From the NCBI RefSeq assembly GCF_005771435.1, contig NZ_VANI01000011.1, forward strand, positions 124,001-188,000: a DNA stretch of 64,000 nucleotides, written 5' to 3'. The position numbers were made by a program, and so were the translations under genes. The notes under the pieces were generated by a model that saw nothing but the letters and a program-made list of their open reading frames with translations, made no database searches and was not told the origin of the DNA. Position 1 is the stretch's first letter. Each line of letters begins with the position of its first letter. The stretch comes from Microbulbifer harenosus. GTDB lineage: Bacteria; Pseudomonadota; Gammaproteobacteria; Pseudomonadales; Cellvibrionaceae. Positions 24,960 through 34,165 of this stretch are shown here, one piece after another.

Positions 24960-27254
24960 ATGACTGATAAAAATAATGCAGTACCTGGATTTCAAAGAAA
25001 CGTGCTGCCCCTGGCCATTGCCGGCCTCGGCTGCATTAGTGCGATGGGCGCTCCTAAGGTCTGGGCTCAGAGCGGCCTTGATACGCAGAAGAATGTACAG
25101 GCAATCGAGGAGATCGTGGTTTCCGCGCGCCGGCGCGATGAATCTCTACAGGAAGTGCCTCAGGCAGTCAGCGCCATCAGTGGTAGCGACATGCTGATTG
25201 CCGGCATTTCCGACCTGACTGACCTGCAATCCCAGGTGCCGGGACTCACCGTCTATCCGGCCCGCGCCACCAGCTCCACGGTAACAGCATATATTCGCGG
25301 CGTAGGACAGTCGGATCCCCTTTGGGGAGTCGAACCCGGGGTGGGAATTTACGTGGATGACGTCTACCTGGCGCGCCCTCAGGGAGCACTGCTGGAAATG
25401 TTGGACGTAGAGCGCGTGGAAGTTCTGCGCGGTCCTCAGGGTACGCTTTACGGGCGCAATACCATCGGCGGCGCTATCAAATATGTCAGCCGTCCCATTG
25501 GTGAGGACACGGAATTTGCGTTGCGGACGGCACTCGGCAGCTATAACCAGCGGGATATTGCCGCGTCAGTCAGTACACCGGTGACAGAAACGCTTTACGC
25601 AAGCCTGGCAGTGGGATCGTTCGAGCGCGACGGATTTGGCAAAAACCGTCTCACCGGTGTCGAAGTCTCCGACAAACAGCTGTACGCCGGTCGCGCGGTG
25701 CTGGAGTGGCGTCCCGACGCACACTGGTCTGTGAACCTGGCTCACGACGTGGTCTATGATCGTTCTGCGGTACCCGGCGCCCAGCGCATGCTGGCGAATG
25801 GCATTGAGTCTTTCTTCAGTGGTGAAGCGCCGCTGCCGGTCAGCGATCATCGTTACGATGTGGATAACGGCTTCGCCAATCAGAGTAATGATACCGACAA
25901 TTCCGGGACCGCTGTGACCGTCAGTTGGCAGGGCAACGACCGCTGGTCATTTAAATCCATCACCGCGTACCGCGAAGGTGAATTCAAACAGGCCATAGAT
26001 TTTGACCTGGGCCCCTATCCAATCGCCGATGTGGATGGGGAACAATGCGACGATCAGCTGAGTCAGGAATTCCAGTGGCAATACAGCAACGACGGGCTGA
26101 GTGGAGTGTTCGGGCTCTATCTGCTGGATGCCTCTGCCGGTGGTGAGATCCGCAATCGCTTCGGGTTGCCAACCGTACTGGTCGCACCGGGATTTGAGTC
26201 CATCATCGGGCCGACCGTCGCGCTCTACGGCGCCAGTGGCGGCAATGTGGACACAGACGCGGCAGCGTTGTTCGGAGACCTCAGCTATGACCTGACCGAC
26301 AGCACTGCACTCAATCTGGGGGGACGCTTCAACCGGGAGAAGAAGCGGGCGGTAGTGCTCAACCAGAATATGGCGGATGCAGACTTCACCACTCCCAACG
26401 GACAGGTCACTGCAGATTTCGACGCGGCAGAAACCTGGACGGATTTTTCTCCGCGCATCGGTCTGGACCACCAGTTAAACGAAACTACGCTGGTTTACGC
26501 CAGCTACAGTGAGGGGTTCAAGAGCGGTGGTTTCAATATCCGTGCGAACACCGCACAGGTGCCAGACTCAAAAAATCCCTATAAGCCGGAGGAGGTCGCC
26601 AGTTATGAGTTCGGTATCAAAGCCGATATCAGCGAATCCCTGCGTGTGAACGCCGCGGCCTTTTATAGCGATTACGAGAATATTCAGCTCAGTATCTTTA
26701 CTGGAGTGGATACCACCGGTGACGGTAACAAAGACAGCTTTTTCGGCGATTTTACCAATGCCGGCGCCGGTGTGATCCGCGGTGCGGAACTGGAATACCA
26801 ATGGGTACCGAGTAGCTATTTTGCCCTGAGTGGCAACGCCACCTGGCTGGATGCCTATTACCAGGAATACATTTCCGCGGACGTGAACGTGGCCGATGAA
26901 CAGAAGTTTACCAACACCCCCGAACTCGCCTACACAATCAATGGTGACTTCAGCTTTGCCGTCACCACGTGGGGAAACATCGACGCACGCTTGAGCTACA
27001 GCTACCGCGATGACGTCTATCCGACCACGGATCTCAGCGACATGGTATTTCAGAAAGCTTACGGGCTCTGGAACGCGACGGTGGTATTTACTCCCGTGTC
27101 GGAAGGCTGGCAACTCGCCCTTGAGGGCCGAAACCTGAGCGACGAGGAATATCTCAATACCGGTTACGACCTGCGGCCTTCGGGCTTCCCCATCGTGAGT
27201 GGTTTCTACGGTGACCCTCGGGTGTGGGCGCTGCGCCTGAGCATCGACCTCTGA
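24960..27254 (+). CDS. TonB-dependent outer-membrane receptor
   Basis: A 764-residue receptor. It has a signal region (RNVLPLAIAGLGCISAMGAP), a TonB box-like EEIVVSARRRDESLQEVP, a plug domain with YIRGVGQSDPLWGVEPGVGIYVDDVY, VLRGPQGTLYGRNTIGGAI, and a beta-barrel ending in WALRLSIDL. It imports a small substrate across the outer membrane using TonB energy. Neighbours (a hydrolase, an acyl-CoA synthetase fragment, a carboxylesterase) point to an ester, terpenoid, steroid or lipid-like substrate; this is inference. I start at ATG 24960 with GAGAGAGGAA upstream; the frame upstream overlaps the hydrolase gene. Confidence 0.93.
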   Translation: MTDKNNAVPGFQRNVLPLAIAGLGCISAMGAPKVWAQSGLDTQKNVQAIEEIVVSARRRDESLQEVPQAVSAISGSDMLIAGISDLTDLQSQVPGLTVYPARATSSTVTAYIRGVGQSDPLWGVEPGVGIYVDDVYLARPQGALLEMLDVERVEVLRGPQGTLYGRNTIGGAIKYVSRPIGEDTEFALRTALGSYNQRDIAASVSTPVTETLYASLAVGSFERDGFGKNRLTGVEVSDKQLYAGRAVLEWRPDAHWSVNLAHDVVYDRSAVPGAQRMLANGIESFFSGEAPLPVSDHRYDVDNGFANQSNDTDNSGTAVTVSWQGNDRWSFKSITAYREGEFKQAIDFDLGPYPIADVDGEQCDDQLSQEFQWQYSNDGLSGVFGLYLLDASAGGEIRNRFGLPTVLVAPGFESIIGPTVALYGASGGNVDTDAAALFGDLSYDLTDSTALNLGGRFNREKKRAVVLNQNMADADFTTPNGQVTADFDAAETWTDFSPRIGLDHQLNETTLVYASYSEGFKSGGFNIRANTAQVPDSKNPYKPEEVASYEFGIKADISESLRVNAAAFYSDYENIQLSIFTGVDTTGDGNKDSFFGDFTNAGAGVIRGAELEYQWVPSSYFALSGNATWLDAYYQEYISADVNVADEQKFTNTPELAYTINGDFSFAVTTWGNIDARLSYSYRDDVYPTTDLSDMVFQKAYGLWNATVVFTPVSEGWQLALEGRNLSDEEYLNTGYDLRPSGFPIVSGFYGDPRVWALRLSIDL

Positions 27255-27279
27255 CACTATCCCCGGACCCGCGCAGGTC

Positions 27280-28008
27280 ATGGGGGCGAAACTGGTATTG
27301 CCAGGAGCGAAAATGGGGTGTGGCGAAACCCTGTGCACCTTGATTCGTGAAGAGCAGGTTAATGCGGCCGCAGGAGTGCCGACAGTTTGGTTGGCGCTGC
27401 TGCAGTACCTGCGCGAAACCGGTCTGGACATTCCGAGCCTGCAGCGTGTCATTGTTGGCGGTGCGGCATGTCCATGGTTGATCATGCAGGAGTTTGAAGA
27501 GCGGCATGGAGTCTACACCCACCATGCCTGGGGTATGACGGAAACGAGCCCGGTGGGTACCTTCAATGGCTGGCTGCCGGAGAGTCTTCCACCGGAAGAG
27601 CGAAAAGCCCGTCGGCTAAAACAGGGGCGCGCCGCATTCGGGGTGGAAATGCGTATTGTCGACGACGGCGGCAAACGCTTGCCCCACGACGGCATAGCTT
27701 TCGGCGCATTGCAGGTACGGGGCCCTTGGATTTGCGAGCGCTACTTCAAATCGGAAGTTTCCGCACTCACCGCCGACGGTTGGTTTGATACGGGCGATGT
27801 GGCCACCATTGATCCCGATGGTTACCTGGGAATTACCGACAGAACCAAGGATGTTATCAAGTGCCCGCATAGACGCGTCCATATCCAATCAACCAGTGGT
27901 CATCTGACAACGTGTTGCCGGATGACCACATCACTTCTGCGAGAAAAGCACCAGGCAACTTTCGGAATTTTCTGCCGTCGCAGGGAAATCGAAACGAGGA
28001 AAAAATAA
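27280..28008 (+). pseudogene. Acyl-CoA synthetase (AMP-dependent, AlkK-like) internal fragment
   Basis: The frame encodes only the middle of an AMP-forming acyl-CoA ligase: GAKLVLPGAKM, AAGVPTVWLALLQYL, VIVGGAACPWLIM, the adenylate motif HHAWGMTETSPVGTFN, ADGWFDTGDVATIDPDGYLG and ITDRTKDVIK. The N-terminal 200 or so residues with the P-loop-like motif are missing, and homology stops right after DVIK, before the catalytic lysine domain; the remaining frame to the stop is unrelated. Both ends are therefore deleted and the product cannot be active. It is the relic of a ligase that presumably activated the acid released by the flanking esterases. Its stop overlaps the start of the next gene by one base. 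Confidence 0.82.
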
Positions 28009-29786
28009 TGAATACCTTCCCAGTTGCACCTCAATGGATGTATCGCTTAGCCTTACGAGTGATAAAGACACTTATATTCATTGGTTTATTCTATGGCAAC
28101 AGCCAAATAGTCAATGCTGCAGACAGTCAGGCTTTATTGCGCAATATTTCCTCCTTGGGTGGTGCGCAGGTTCAGGGTGTTGCCGATGAACACAATACCC
28201 AGTCATGGCGGGGAATCCCATTTGCTCAGGCGCCAACAGGGGACTTGCGCTGGCGCGCACCGAGAGACCCGGTTCCCTGGAGCGGTGTTCGCGACGCGAG
28301 TCAATTCGGCAGCCTATGCCCGCAGCTCGGCAGCTTCTTTGGCGACCCGGACCCCGCAACCTTTGACCAGCCAATCGGCAGCGAGGACTGTCTTTATCTC
28401 AACGTATGGCGGCCGAAAAGCAGCGCCGACAATCTACCAGTACTGTTCTGGATTCACGGCGGTTCCAACCGATTTGGTGCCGGATCCGAGGTGCTCTATC
28501 ACGGCGCCAGTTTTGCACAAAAGGCCAATGCGGTGGTGGTTACCATCAATTATCGGGTTGGCAGTCTCGGTTGGTTCTACAACAGCGCACTGGCAGAAGG
28601 GAACCCGAAGGACGACTCGGGCAATTTCACCACCTTGGACTTGATCAAGGGGCTGGAGTGGGTTCGCGACAATATCGAGGAATTTGGCGGCAATCCGAAC
28701 AGTGTCACCATTGCCGGTCAGTCTGCCGGATGCATCAATGCCTGGGGGTTGTTGCAATCGCCGCTGGCCGATGCACTGGTGGATCGCATGCTTTGCATGT
28801 CCGGCTTACCAAACGCCTACCCGAAAGCGTTGGGACAAGTGCAATCCAACGATGTGATTGACCGGCTGCTCATAGAGAATGGATACGCGGTGGACAAGTC
28901 GTCTGCTGTACAGTTTCGTCTGCTCCAGAGTGATGCCTGGATTCGGGAATTTCTTCGCAGTCTGCCGGCAGAAGCCGTTGTGCGGCATACACCAAGCCCA
29001 GTGGTGATGGGGCATTTCACCGATGGGCATGTAATTCCGTGGGCCGGTTATGCGGATCTGATCGCCGGTGGCTACCACAAGGTACCCATGATCCTCGGCA
29101 CGACCGGCGATGAGGGAACGCTGTTTGCGGGCGCACTCGCCGGCTATCTGAAACCCTCGCTGGCAGAACTCTGGGACATGGCTATTTACCAGAATCCGGA
29201 AAACCTAACGGTAACGGATATTATCGAGCCTGATCTCTACCCCACGTATTATCCGGTCCATCGCACCCTGAGCTTGGCGGTCGATCTGACTATCGACAAT
29301 ATCTGCCGCTATCTGCGCTTGATGCAGGGCGATATCTATCGTTACAACTTTGAATGGGACGACGCGCCGCCGCCATGGAAAGAGAGTTTCGGTGCCATTC
29401 ATGGCATGGATCTTCCGTTCCTGTTTGGCAATTTTCCCGGTCCCGATCAACCCGACTTTATGCGCTATATGATCACCGCTGAAAATCAGGCGCAAAGACA
29501 GCAGCTATCCGATAAATTCATCCGCTACATTGCCCAGTTCATGCGAACCGGGAATCCAAACAAATGGTTTGATGGGCTGCCTGAATGGTATGACTGGTCC
29601 AACTTCTGGATTTACCAGAAACGTCTGATTCTCGACAACAACTTGCATACGAATTCTCACGATTTTTGGCTCTCCGACGTAAACAATGCGCTAAACGAGC
29701 TTGGTCAGGCCGAGCGGCAGCAGGCTGAGAGTCTGATGTCACATTTCCAGGTACAACTGGAAGAAGCGAACGTAACTTACCAATAG
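28008..29786 (+). CDS. Type-B carboxylesterase/lipase family protein, secreted
   Basis: A 592-residue esterase. A signal or membrane anchor (LALRVIKTLIFIGLFYGNSQIV) leads into the type-B fold: WRGIPFAQAPTGDLRWRAP, EDCLYLNVWRP, FWIHGGSNRFGAG (oxyanion hole), and the nucleophile elbow TIAGQSAGCINAWG, with Gln in place of the usual Glu before the Ser. The acid and His come later (FGAIHGMDLPFLFG contains the His). It hydrolyses carboxylic esters in the periplasm or outside. It follows the ligase remnant directly. Confidence 0.9.
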   Translation: MNTFPVAPQWMYRLALRVIKTLIFIGLFYGNSQIVNAADSQALLRNISSLGGAQVQGVADEHNTQSWRGIPFAQAPTGDLRWRAPRDPVPWSGVRDASQFGSLCPQLGSFFGDPDPATFDQPIGSEDCLYLNVWRPKSSADNLPVLFWIHGGSNRFGAGSEVLYHGASFAQKANAVVVTINYRVGSLGWFYNSALAEGNPKDDSGNFTTLDLIKGLEWVRDNIEEFGGNPNSVTIAGQSAGCINAWGLLQSPLADALVDRMLCMSGLPNAYPKALGQVQSNDVIDRLLIENGYAVDKSSAVQFRLLQSDAWIREFLRSLPAEAVVRHTPSPVVMGHFTDGHVIPWAGYADLIAGGYHKVPMILGTTGDEGTLFAGALAGYLKPSLAELWDMAIYQNPENLTVTDIIEPDLYPTYYPVHRTLSLAVDLTIDNICRYLRLMQGDIYRYNFEWDDAPPPWKESFGAIHGMDLPFLFGNFPGPDQPDFMRYMITAENQAQRQQLSDKFIRYIAQFMRTGNPNKWFDGLPEWYDWSNFWIYQKRLILDNNLHTNSHDFWLSDVNNALNELGQAERQQAESLMSHFQVQLEEANVTYQ

Positions 29787-30277
29787 GGCAGTTGCCGGAA
29801 ATTTCATGACCTTCTCCGGGCTAGAGAGCTTGCCCATGGCCCGGAGCTATTGGGAGATTGGAGCTGAAGTTCCTATTTCCTCAAGAAGGGCGCCGAGCGC
29901 CATTCATTCCCATCCCCAAATATTCCAGACAACATATTTATCTTCGCTCTTAATTTCACCATTCAAAAGACGACAGAGCATGATAAAAGCGTCATTCACC
30001 ACATAAATACATCCCTCATAAAAAAATACTTACTAACCTAGATGTGATTTTCTCCCAAGAAAGGCATCGTTAAGTCTATTTCTGTCATGTTTTTCATTGG
30101 AACGGGTTTTTAAGGTGGTTGATGTGCCAGCCGAGGCTTCGGTTGACGGACTGCCGGACGGTTCAACTGAAAATGTACTGGAAATGCATTGCGTTGGCGT
30201 GGGCTTTTCTAAAGTCGTACCTATTTCAGGTGAAGTAAGAAACATTCAAATAGTGAGGTGTGAGATCGGTGAGCAGG
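29787..30277. other. Intergenic region upstream of the Asp-Ala repeat protein
   Basis: About 490 bp of AT-richer sequence. No clear terminator or gene is visible; a short plus-strand frame (30097-30297) and a minus-strand one (30033-30245) have no family signature. It presumably contains the promoter of the large surface protein. Confidence 0.4.
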
Positions 30278-33200
30278 ATGCAAGCCCATTACATTGAAAA
30301 GGCCAGTGGTGAATTTGTTTCTATAGACGCAAACAACATTGTATTGAATTCGCCCGGGCTGATTAAGTTGCCACTCTCAAAGGAAGAGATAGAAGTCTTC
30401 TTTCGCTCCGGAGATGATCTGGTCATTTACCTTGAGTCTGGTGAAGAAATAACCATCGCAAACTTCTTTTCGACAAGTGACGCTGGGTTAAGAAGCGACT
30501 TGTTTCTAGAAGATCCCCAGACCGGAGAGCTACAACTTGCGAGTTACTCCGCAGACGGAACTGTCTTCTCACTGGCCCAGGCCAGTGGCGCAGACATTGC
30601 CAATACCCTCACTCAGGAAGAAGAGGAAGACGATGATCCCTTAATCCCATTCTGGCTTTGGGGAGGATTATCGGCCCTCGGAATTTACGGAATTAAGGAA
30701 GCTGTCGACGACGACTCATCCAGTGCACCACCTTTTGAACCTTACATACCTCCACCTGAACCTATTGATCCACCTCCAGCGCCGCCTCCCGTAGACGGTG
30801 ATGCGGATGCAGATTCCGACGCTGACGCGGACGCGGATACTGACGCCGATGCCGATGCCGATGCCGATGCCGATGCGGACGCCGATGCGGACGCGGATGC
30901 CGACGCGGATGCGGACGCGGATGCCGATGCAGACGCCGATGCCGATGCTGACGCGGATGCGGATGCGGATGCGGATGCAGACGCGGATGCCGATGCGGAT
31001 GCAGACGCGGATGCAGACGCGGATGCCGATGCCGACGCCGACGCGGATGCCGATGCGGACGCCGACGCCGACGCCGATGCGGACGCAGATGCCGATGCCG
31101 ACGCGGATGCCGACGCGGATGCCGATGCGGATGCCGATGCCGATGCGGACGCCGACGCGGATGCCGATGCCGATGCCGATGCGGATGCCGATGCCGATGC
31201 GGATGCCGACGCCGATGCGGACGCGGATGCCGACGCCGATGCGGATGCGGACGCCGACGCAGATGCCGATGCCGATGCCGATGCTGACGCGGATGCGGAT
31301 GCGGATGCGGATGCGGATGCGGATGCCGACGCCGATGCGGACGCCGACGCAGATGCCGATGCCGATGCGGACGCCGACGCAGATGCCGATGCGGACGCCG
31401 ACGCAGATGCCGATGCGGATGCCGATGCGGATGCCGACGCCGACGCCGATGCGGATGCGGACGCCGACGCAGATGCCGATGCCGACGCGGATGCCGATGC
31501 CGATGCCGATGCCGATGCCGATGCCGACGCCGACGCAGATGCGGACGCCGACGCAGATGCCGATGCCGACGCGGATGCTGACGCCGATGCCGATGCCGAT
31601 GCCGACGCCGATGCCGACGCCGATGCCGACGCCGATGCCGACGCCGATGCGGACGCCGACGCAGATGCCGATGCCGATGCCGATGCCGATGCGGACGCGG
31701 ATGCCGATGCGGATGCGGACGCCGACGCAGATGCCGATGCCGACGCGGATGCTGACGCCGATGCTGATGCCGATGCCGATGCCGATGCCGATGCCGATGC
31801 GGACGCCGATGCGGACGCAGATGCAGATGCCGACGCAGATGCTGACGCGGATGCTGACGCGGATGCGGATGCGGATGCGGATGCGGATGCGGATGCGGAT
31901 GCGGATGCCGACGCCGATGCTGACGCGGATGCCGATGCCGATGCGGACGCGGATGCCGATGCCGATGCGGACGCGGATGCCGATGCCGATGCCGATGCGG
32001 ATGCCGACGCCGACGCGGATGCGGACGCAGATGTCGATGCATTCGATGACTTAGCCACGGCGATAGTCAATCTCATTCCGACTTCGACGAGTGTCGACCA
32101 CGGCAGTGTTGAGTATCTACTCGGAGCTGGTGTTTCCCTTGCAAGCCTGGATCTGCAGGCTACCGTGCTGGGAACAAATTCGCTCAGCTTTGAAGTGGTC
32201 CCGGGGCACGAGCAGGATCTGACGTTCACATTCGATGCATTACTTGATGTCAGTCTGCTGGGCGATTACCAGGTCGTTGTTCAGAAGTGGGACGAACAAG
32301 CAAATGAATGGACCACGATTGATGGTTCCTCACCTGGGGCGACAGTTCTGTCGATCGGTGTTCTGGATGACGATTCGTTCGGTGTTGAACAAGAGCTGGA
32401 TGCTGGGCTGTACCGCGCCTTCCTGACGTATGAAGGGGTTGGAGTCTCGGTATTGAGTTCCCTGTCAGTCGCGGGAACGGATTACAACTACACGGAAATC
32501 GCAGGTTATGAAACCGAGGTGGCAGCCGGAAATGTGATTACCGATGTAAACCCCGACGGTGAAGTGGATGTCGTCACCCCGAATACGGTAGTCCAGAGTG
32601 TCAACGGAACCAATGTGACGGGCGATGCGACCAACATTGTTGGACTTTATGGAACGCTCAGTATTGATCCAGACGGCGACTACGTCTACACACCAAATGA
32701 GAGTGCGGATGGTATCGGTCAGGTGGATCAGTTCGAGTACACGCTGTATGACCCGGACAGTGACACTACCGCTACGGCGACTCTTTATGTCAGGATCGAT
32801 AGTGAAAGTGTGGAGCTGACCTGGGACGAGGTCGAGTGGCGTGATCCGGCTACGGTACAATTCTCAGTTGTCGATGATTCTTCCTCCGCAAGTATCGAGT
32901 GGCAGAATGTTACCGATGACGAGTACTTCGACGAGACTGGCTCGTTGCTGCTCAGTGGTGGTCTGGGGCAAACAAGCACCTACACCAGTGATAGCTTCGA
33001 AATCACGGATGACATGTTGGTTGCCGGTAGCATTGATGTATCCGTCCTGCTCGCGGCGCTATCAAATGGTGAGGTCTTCCTGGAAAGGGAGGTCAGCCCT
33101 GGAAACTGGGAAGTAGTAGCCAGTGATAGTTTCAACATTATCGTTGGCGGTCTCGGGGTGGTGGCTTCAATTGACTTGTCAAATGTCGCCTTCACCGCAG

Positions 33201-34048
33201 GTACTTATCAGGTTCGGGCGACGTTAAGTGGTACGCTTGTTAACGTCTCGGCTGATGTCATAACAAACGTTGATGTTACCTACCTCGATGAGTATGTGGT
33301 CACTGATACAACTTCCTCTGAAGGCAACCTGCTCACAAACGACGAGCTTGGGTCTCCATTTACCATACTGCAAGTGTCCGAAGATGGCGTCGGCAACTTT
33401 GTGGATGTGACCGGTACGGATGTTGTAGAGGTTACAGGTACCTATGGAACCTTGTCCGTTACCGCCGATGGCAACTATGTCTATACGCCAAGTACGTCTG
33501 CTGCGTACTTTACTGAGCCGTATGACGAAGTGTTTGTCTATCGTCTGTTGCTCCCGACTGGGGAAACCGCGACAGGGCAGCTTACGGTAACGGTCGATCC
33601 GGAAGGTGTGGGCATTGCAAGTCTGATAGAACCGCTCTCGTCGGATTCCATGTCTATGGCGCTCGTCGATGATACTGAGGCATCAACCGACGACGATTTT
33701 GCGCTACAAAGCAGCGAATCCGGTCTGGAGACGCTCTACTGGCAAGGCGGTGAAGGTGTTGTTGCTCTGGGAGACTATGGTGGCGACTTCAGTGGTATCC
33801 AGGCTGTGGATCTTGATCAGGATAATGCCGTAACGCTTTCGGTTGGTCTTGAAGATCTGCTTGCTATTTCCGGTGGAGAGCAAGTTCCGCTCTACATTAC
33901 CGGCAATAGTGAGGATACAGTGGATACGCTGGGTAACTGGACCGCATCGCAAGCAGGTTCTGCGCACGGTATCGACTATGACATCTACGTGTCTGAGGAC
34001 GATCCAACGCAGGAACTTTGGGTGCAAACCGGCATCAGCGTCGTCTGA
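30278..34048 (+). CDS. BapA-prefix-like surface protein with giant Asp-Ala repeat
   Basis: About 1256 residues. The N-terminus (about residues 1-120) resembles the BapA prefix-like domain of large biofilm adhesins ([53 protein letters not shown]), followed by a membrane-like stretch [17 protein letters not shown] and a Pro-rich linker. Residues of about 175-588 are almost pure Asp-Ala. The C-terminal half has Ig/VCBS-like repeats ([39 protein letters not shown]) and ends without an obvious RTX motif. It is likely a secreted, acidic, calcium-binding surface protein exported by type I secretion, but no exporter genes are in the window. Start ATG 30278 or GTG 30260; the difference is six residues. 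Confidence 0.75.
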   Translation: MQAHYIEKASGEFVSIDANNIVLNSPGLIKLPLSKEEIEVFFRSGDDLVIYLESGEEITIANFFSTSDAGLRSDLFLEDPQTGELQLASYSADGTVFSLAQASGADIANTLTQEEEEDDDPLIPFWLWGGLSALGIYGIKEAVDDDSSSAPPFEPYIPPPEPIDPPPAPPPVDGDADADSDADADADTDADADADADADADADADADADADADADADADADADADADADADADADADADADADADADADADADADADADADADADADADADADADADADADADADADADADADADADADADADADADADADADADADADADADADADADADADADADADADADADADADADADADADADADADADADADADADADADADADADADADADADADADADADADADADADADADADADADADADADADADADADADADADADADADADADADADADADADADADADADADADADADADADADADADADADADADADADADADADADADADADADADADADADADADADADADADADADADADADADADADADADADADADADADADADADADADADADADADADADADVDAFDDLATAIVNLIPTSTSVDHGSVEYLLGAGVSLASLDLQATVLGTNSLSFEVVPGHEQDLTFTFDALLDVSLLGDYQVVVQKWDEQANEWTTIDGSSPGATVLSIGVLDDDSFGVEQELDAGLYRAFLTYEGVGVSVLSSLSVAGTDYNYTEIAGYETEVAAGNVITDVNPDGEVDVVTPNTVVQSVNGTNVTGDATNIVGLYGTLSIDPDGDYVYTPNESADGIGQVDQFEYTLYDPDSDTTATATLYVRIDSESVELTWDEVEWRDPATVQFSVVDDSSSASIEWQNVTDDEYFDETGSLLLSGGLGQTSTYTSDSFEITDDMLVAGSIDVSVLLAALSNGEVFLEREVSPGNWEVVASDSFNIIVGGLGVVASIDLSNVAFTAGTYQVRATLSGTLVNVSADVITNVDVTYLDEYVVTDTTSSEGNLLTNDELGSPFTILQVSEDGVGNFVDVTGTDVVEVTGTYGTLSVTADGNYVYTPSTSAAYFTEPYDEVFVYRLLLPTGETATGQLTVTVDPEGVGIASLIEPLSSDSMSMALVDDTEASTDDDFALQSSESGLETLYWQGGEGVVALGDYGGDFSGIQAVDLDQDNAVTLSVGLEDLLAISGGEQVPLYITGNSEDTVDTLGNWTASQAGSAHGIDYDIYVSEDDPTQELWVQTGISVV
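30800..32041 (+). repeat. Asp-Ala dipeptide repeat tract (about 206 units)
   Basis: About 1.24 kb of consecutive GAY-GCN hexamers encoding about 206 Asp-Ala dipeptides, with rare substitutions (Ser and Thr at the start, Val near the end). Third codon positions vary between units (GAT/GAC, GCC/GCG/GCA/GCT), so amino acid sequence is conserved far more than DNA sequence. The tract is hexameric, so slippage keeps the frame and can change length. Confidence 0.95.
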
Positions 34049-34060
34049 TTGCCGCACATT

Positions 34061-34092
34061 AAAAAGCCGGGCCTAATGGCCCGGCTTTTTTT
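34061..34092 (+). terminator. Rho-independent terminator after the Asp-Ala repeat protein
   Basis: A perfect stem of 13 bp (AAAAAGCCGGGCC at 34061-34073 and its complement at 34078-34090) around TAAT, followed by T residues. It ends the surface protein transcript and can also stop leftward transcription. Confidence 0.93.
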
Positions 34093-34130
34093 TGCTTCGT
34101 TGTTTTTTGCTAGTTCAGTTTCACGATGTC

Positions 34131-34165
34131 AGTTCAGTTCAGTTCAGTTCAGTTCAGTTCAGTTC
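34131..34165. repeat. Pentanucleotide tandem repeat (7 x AGTTC)
   Basis: Seven head-to-tail AGTTC units lie at the 3' end of the leftward MurF-like gene, which takes its stop codon (TGA on the minus strand) from the repeat. Length changes would hardly alter the protein, since the stop is in the first unit crossed. Confidence 0.9.

Noticed and set aside
30033-30297. Small overlapping frames before the Asp-Ala repeat protein
   Set aside because: They lie on both strands of the same interval and have no signature or start signal.
30742-32229. Long frames across the Asp-Ala tract giving Ser-Ala, Arg-His or Met-Arg repeats
   Set aside because: They are by-products of the hexameric repeat read in other frames or on the opposite strand; no start signal or flanking domain supports them.
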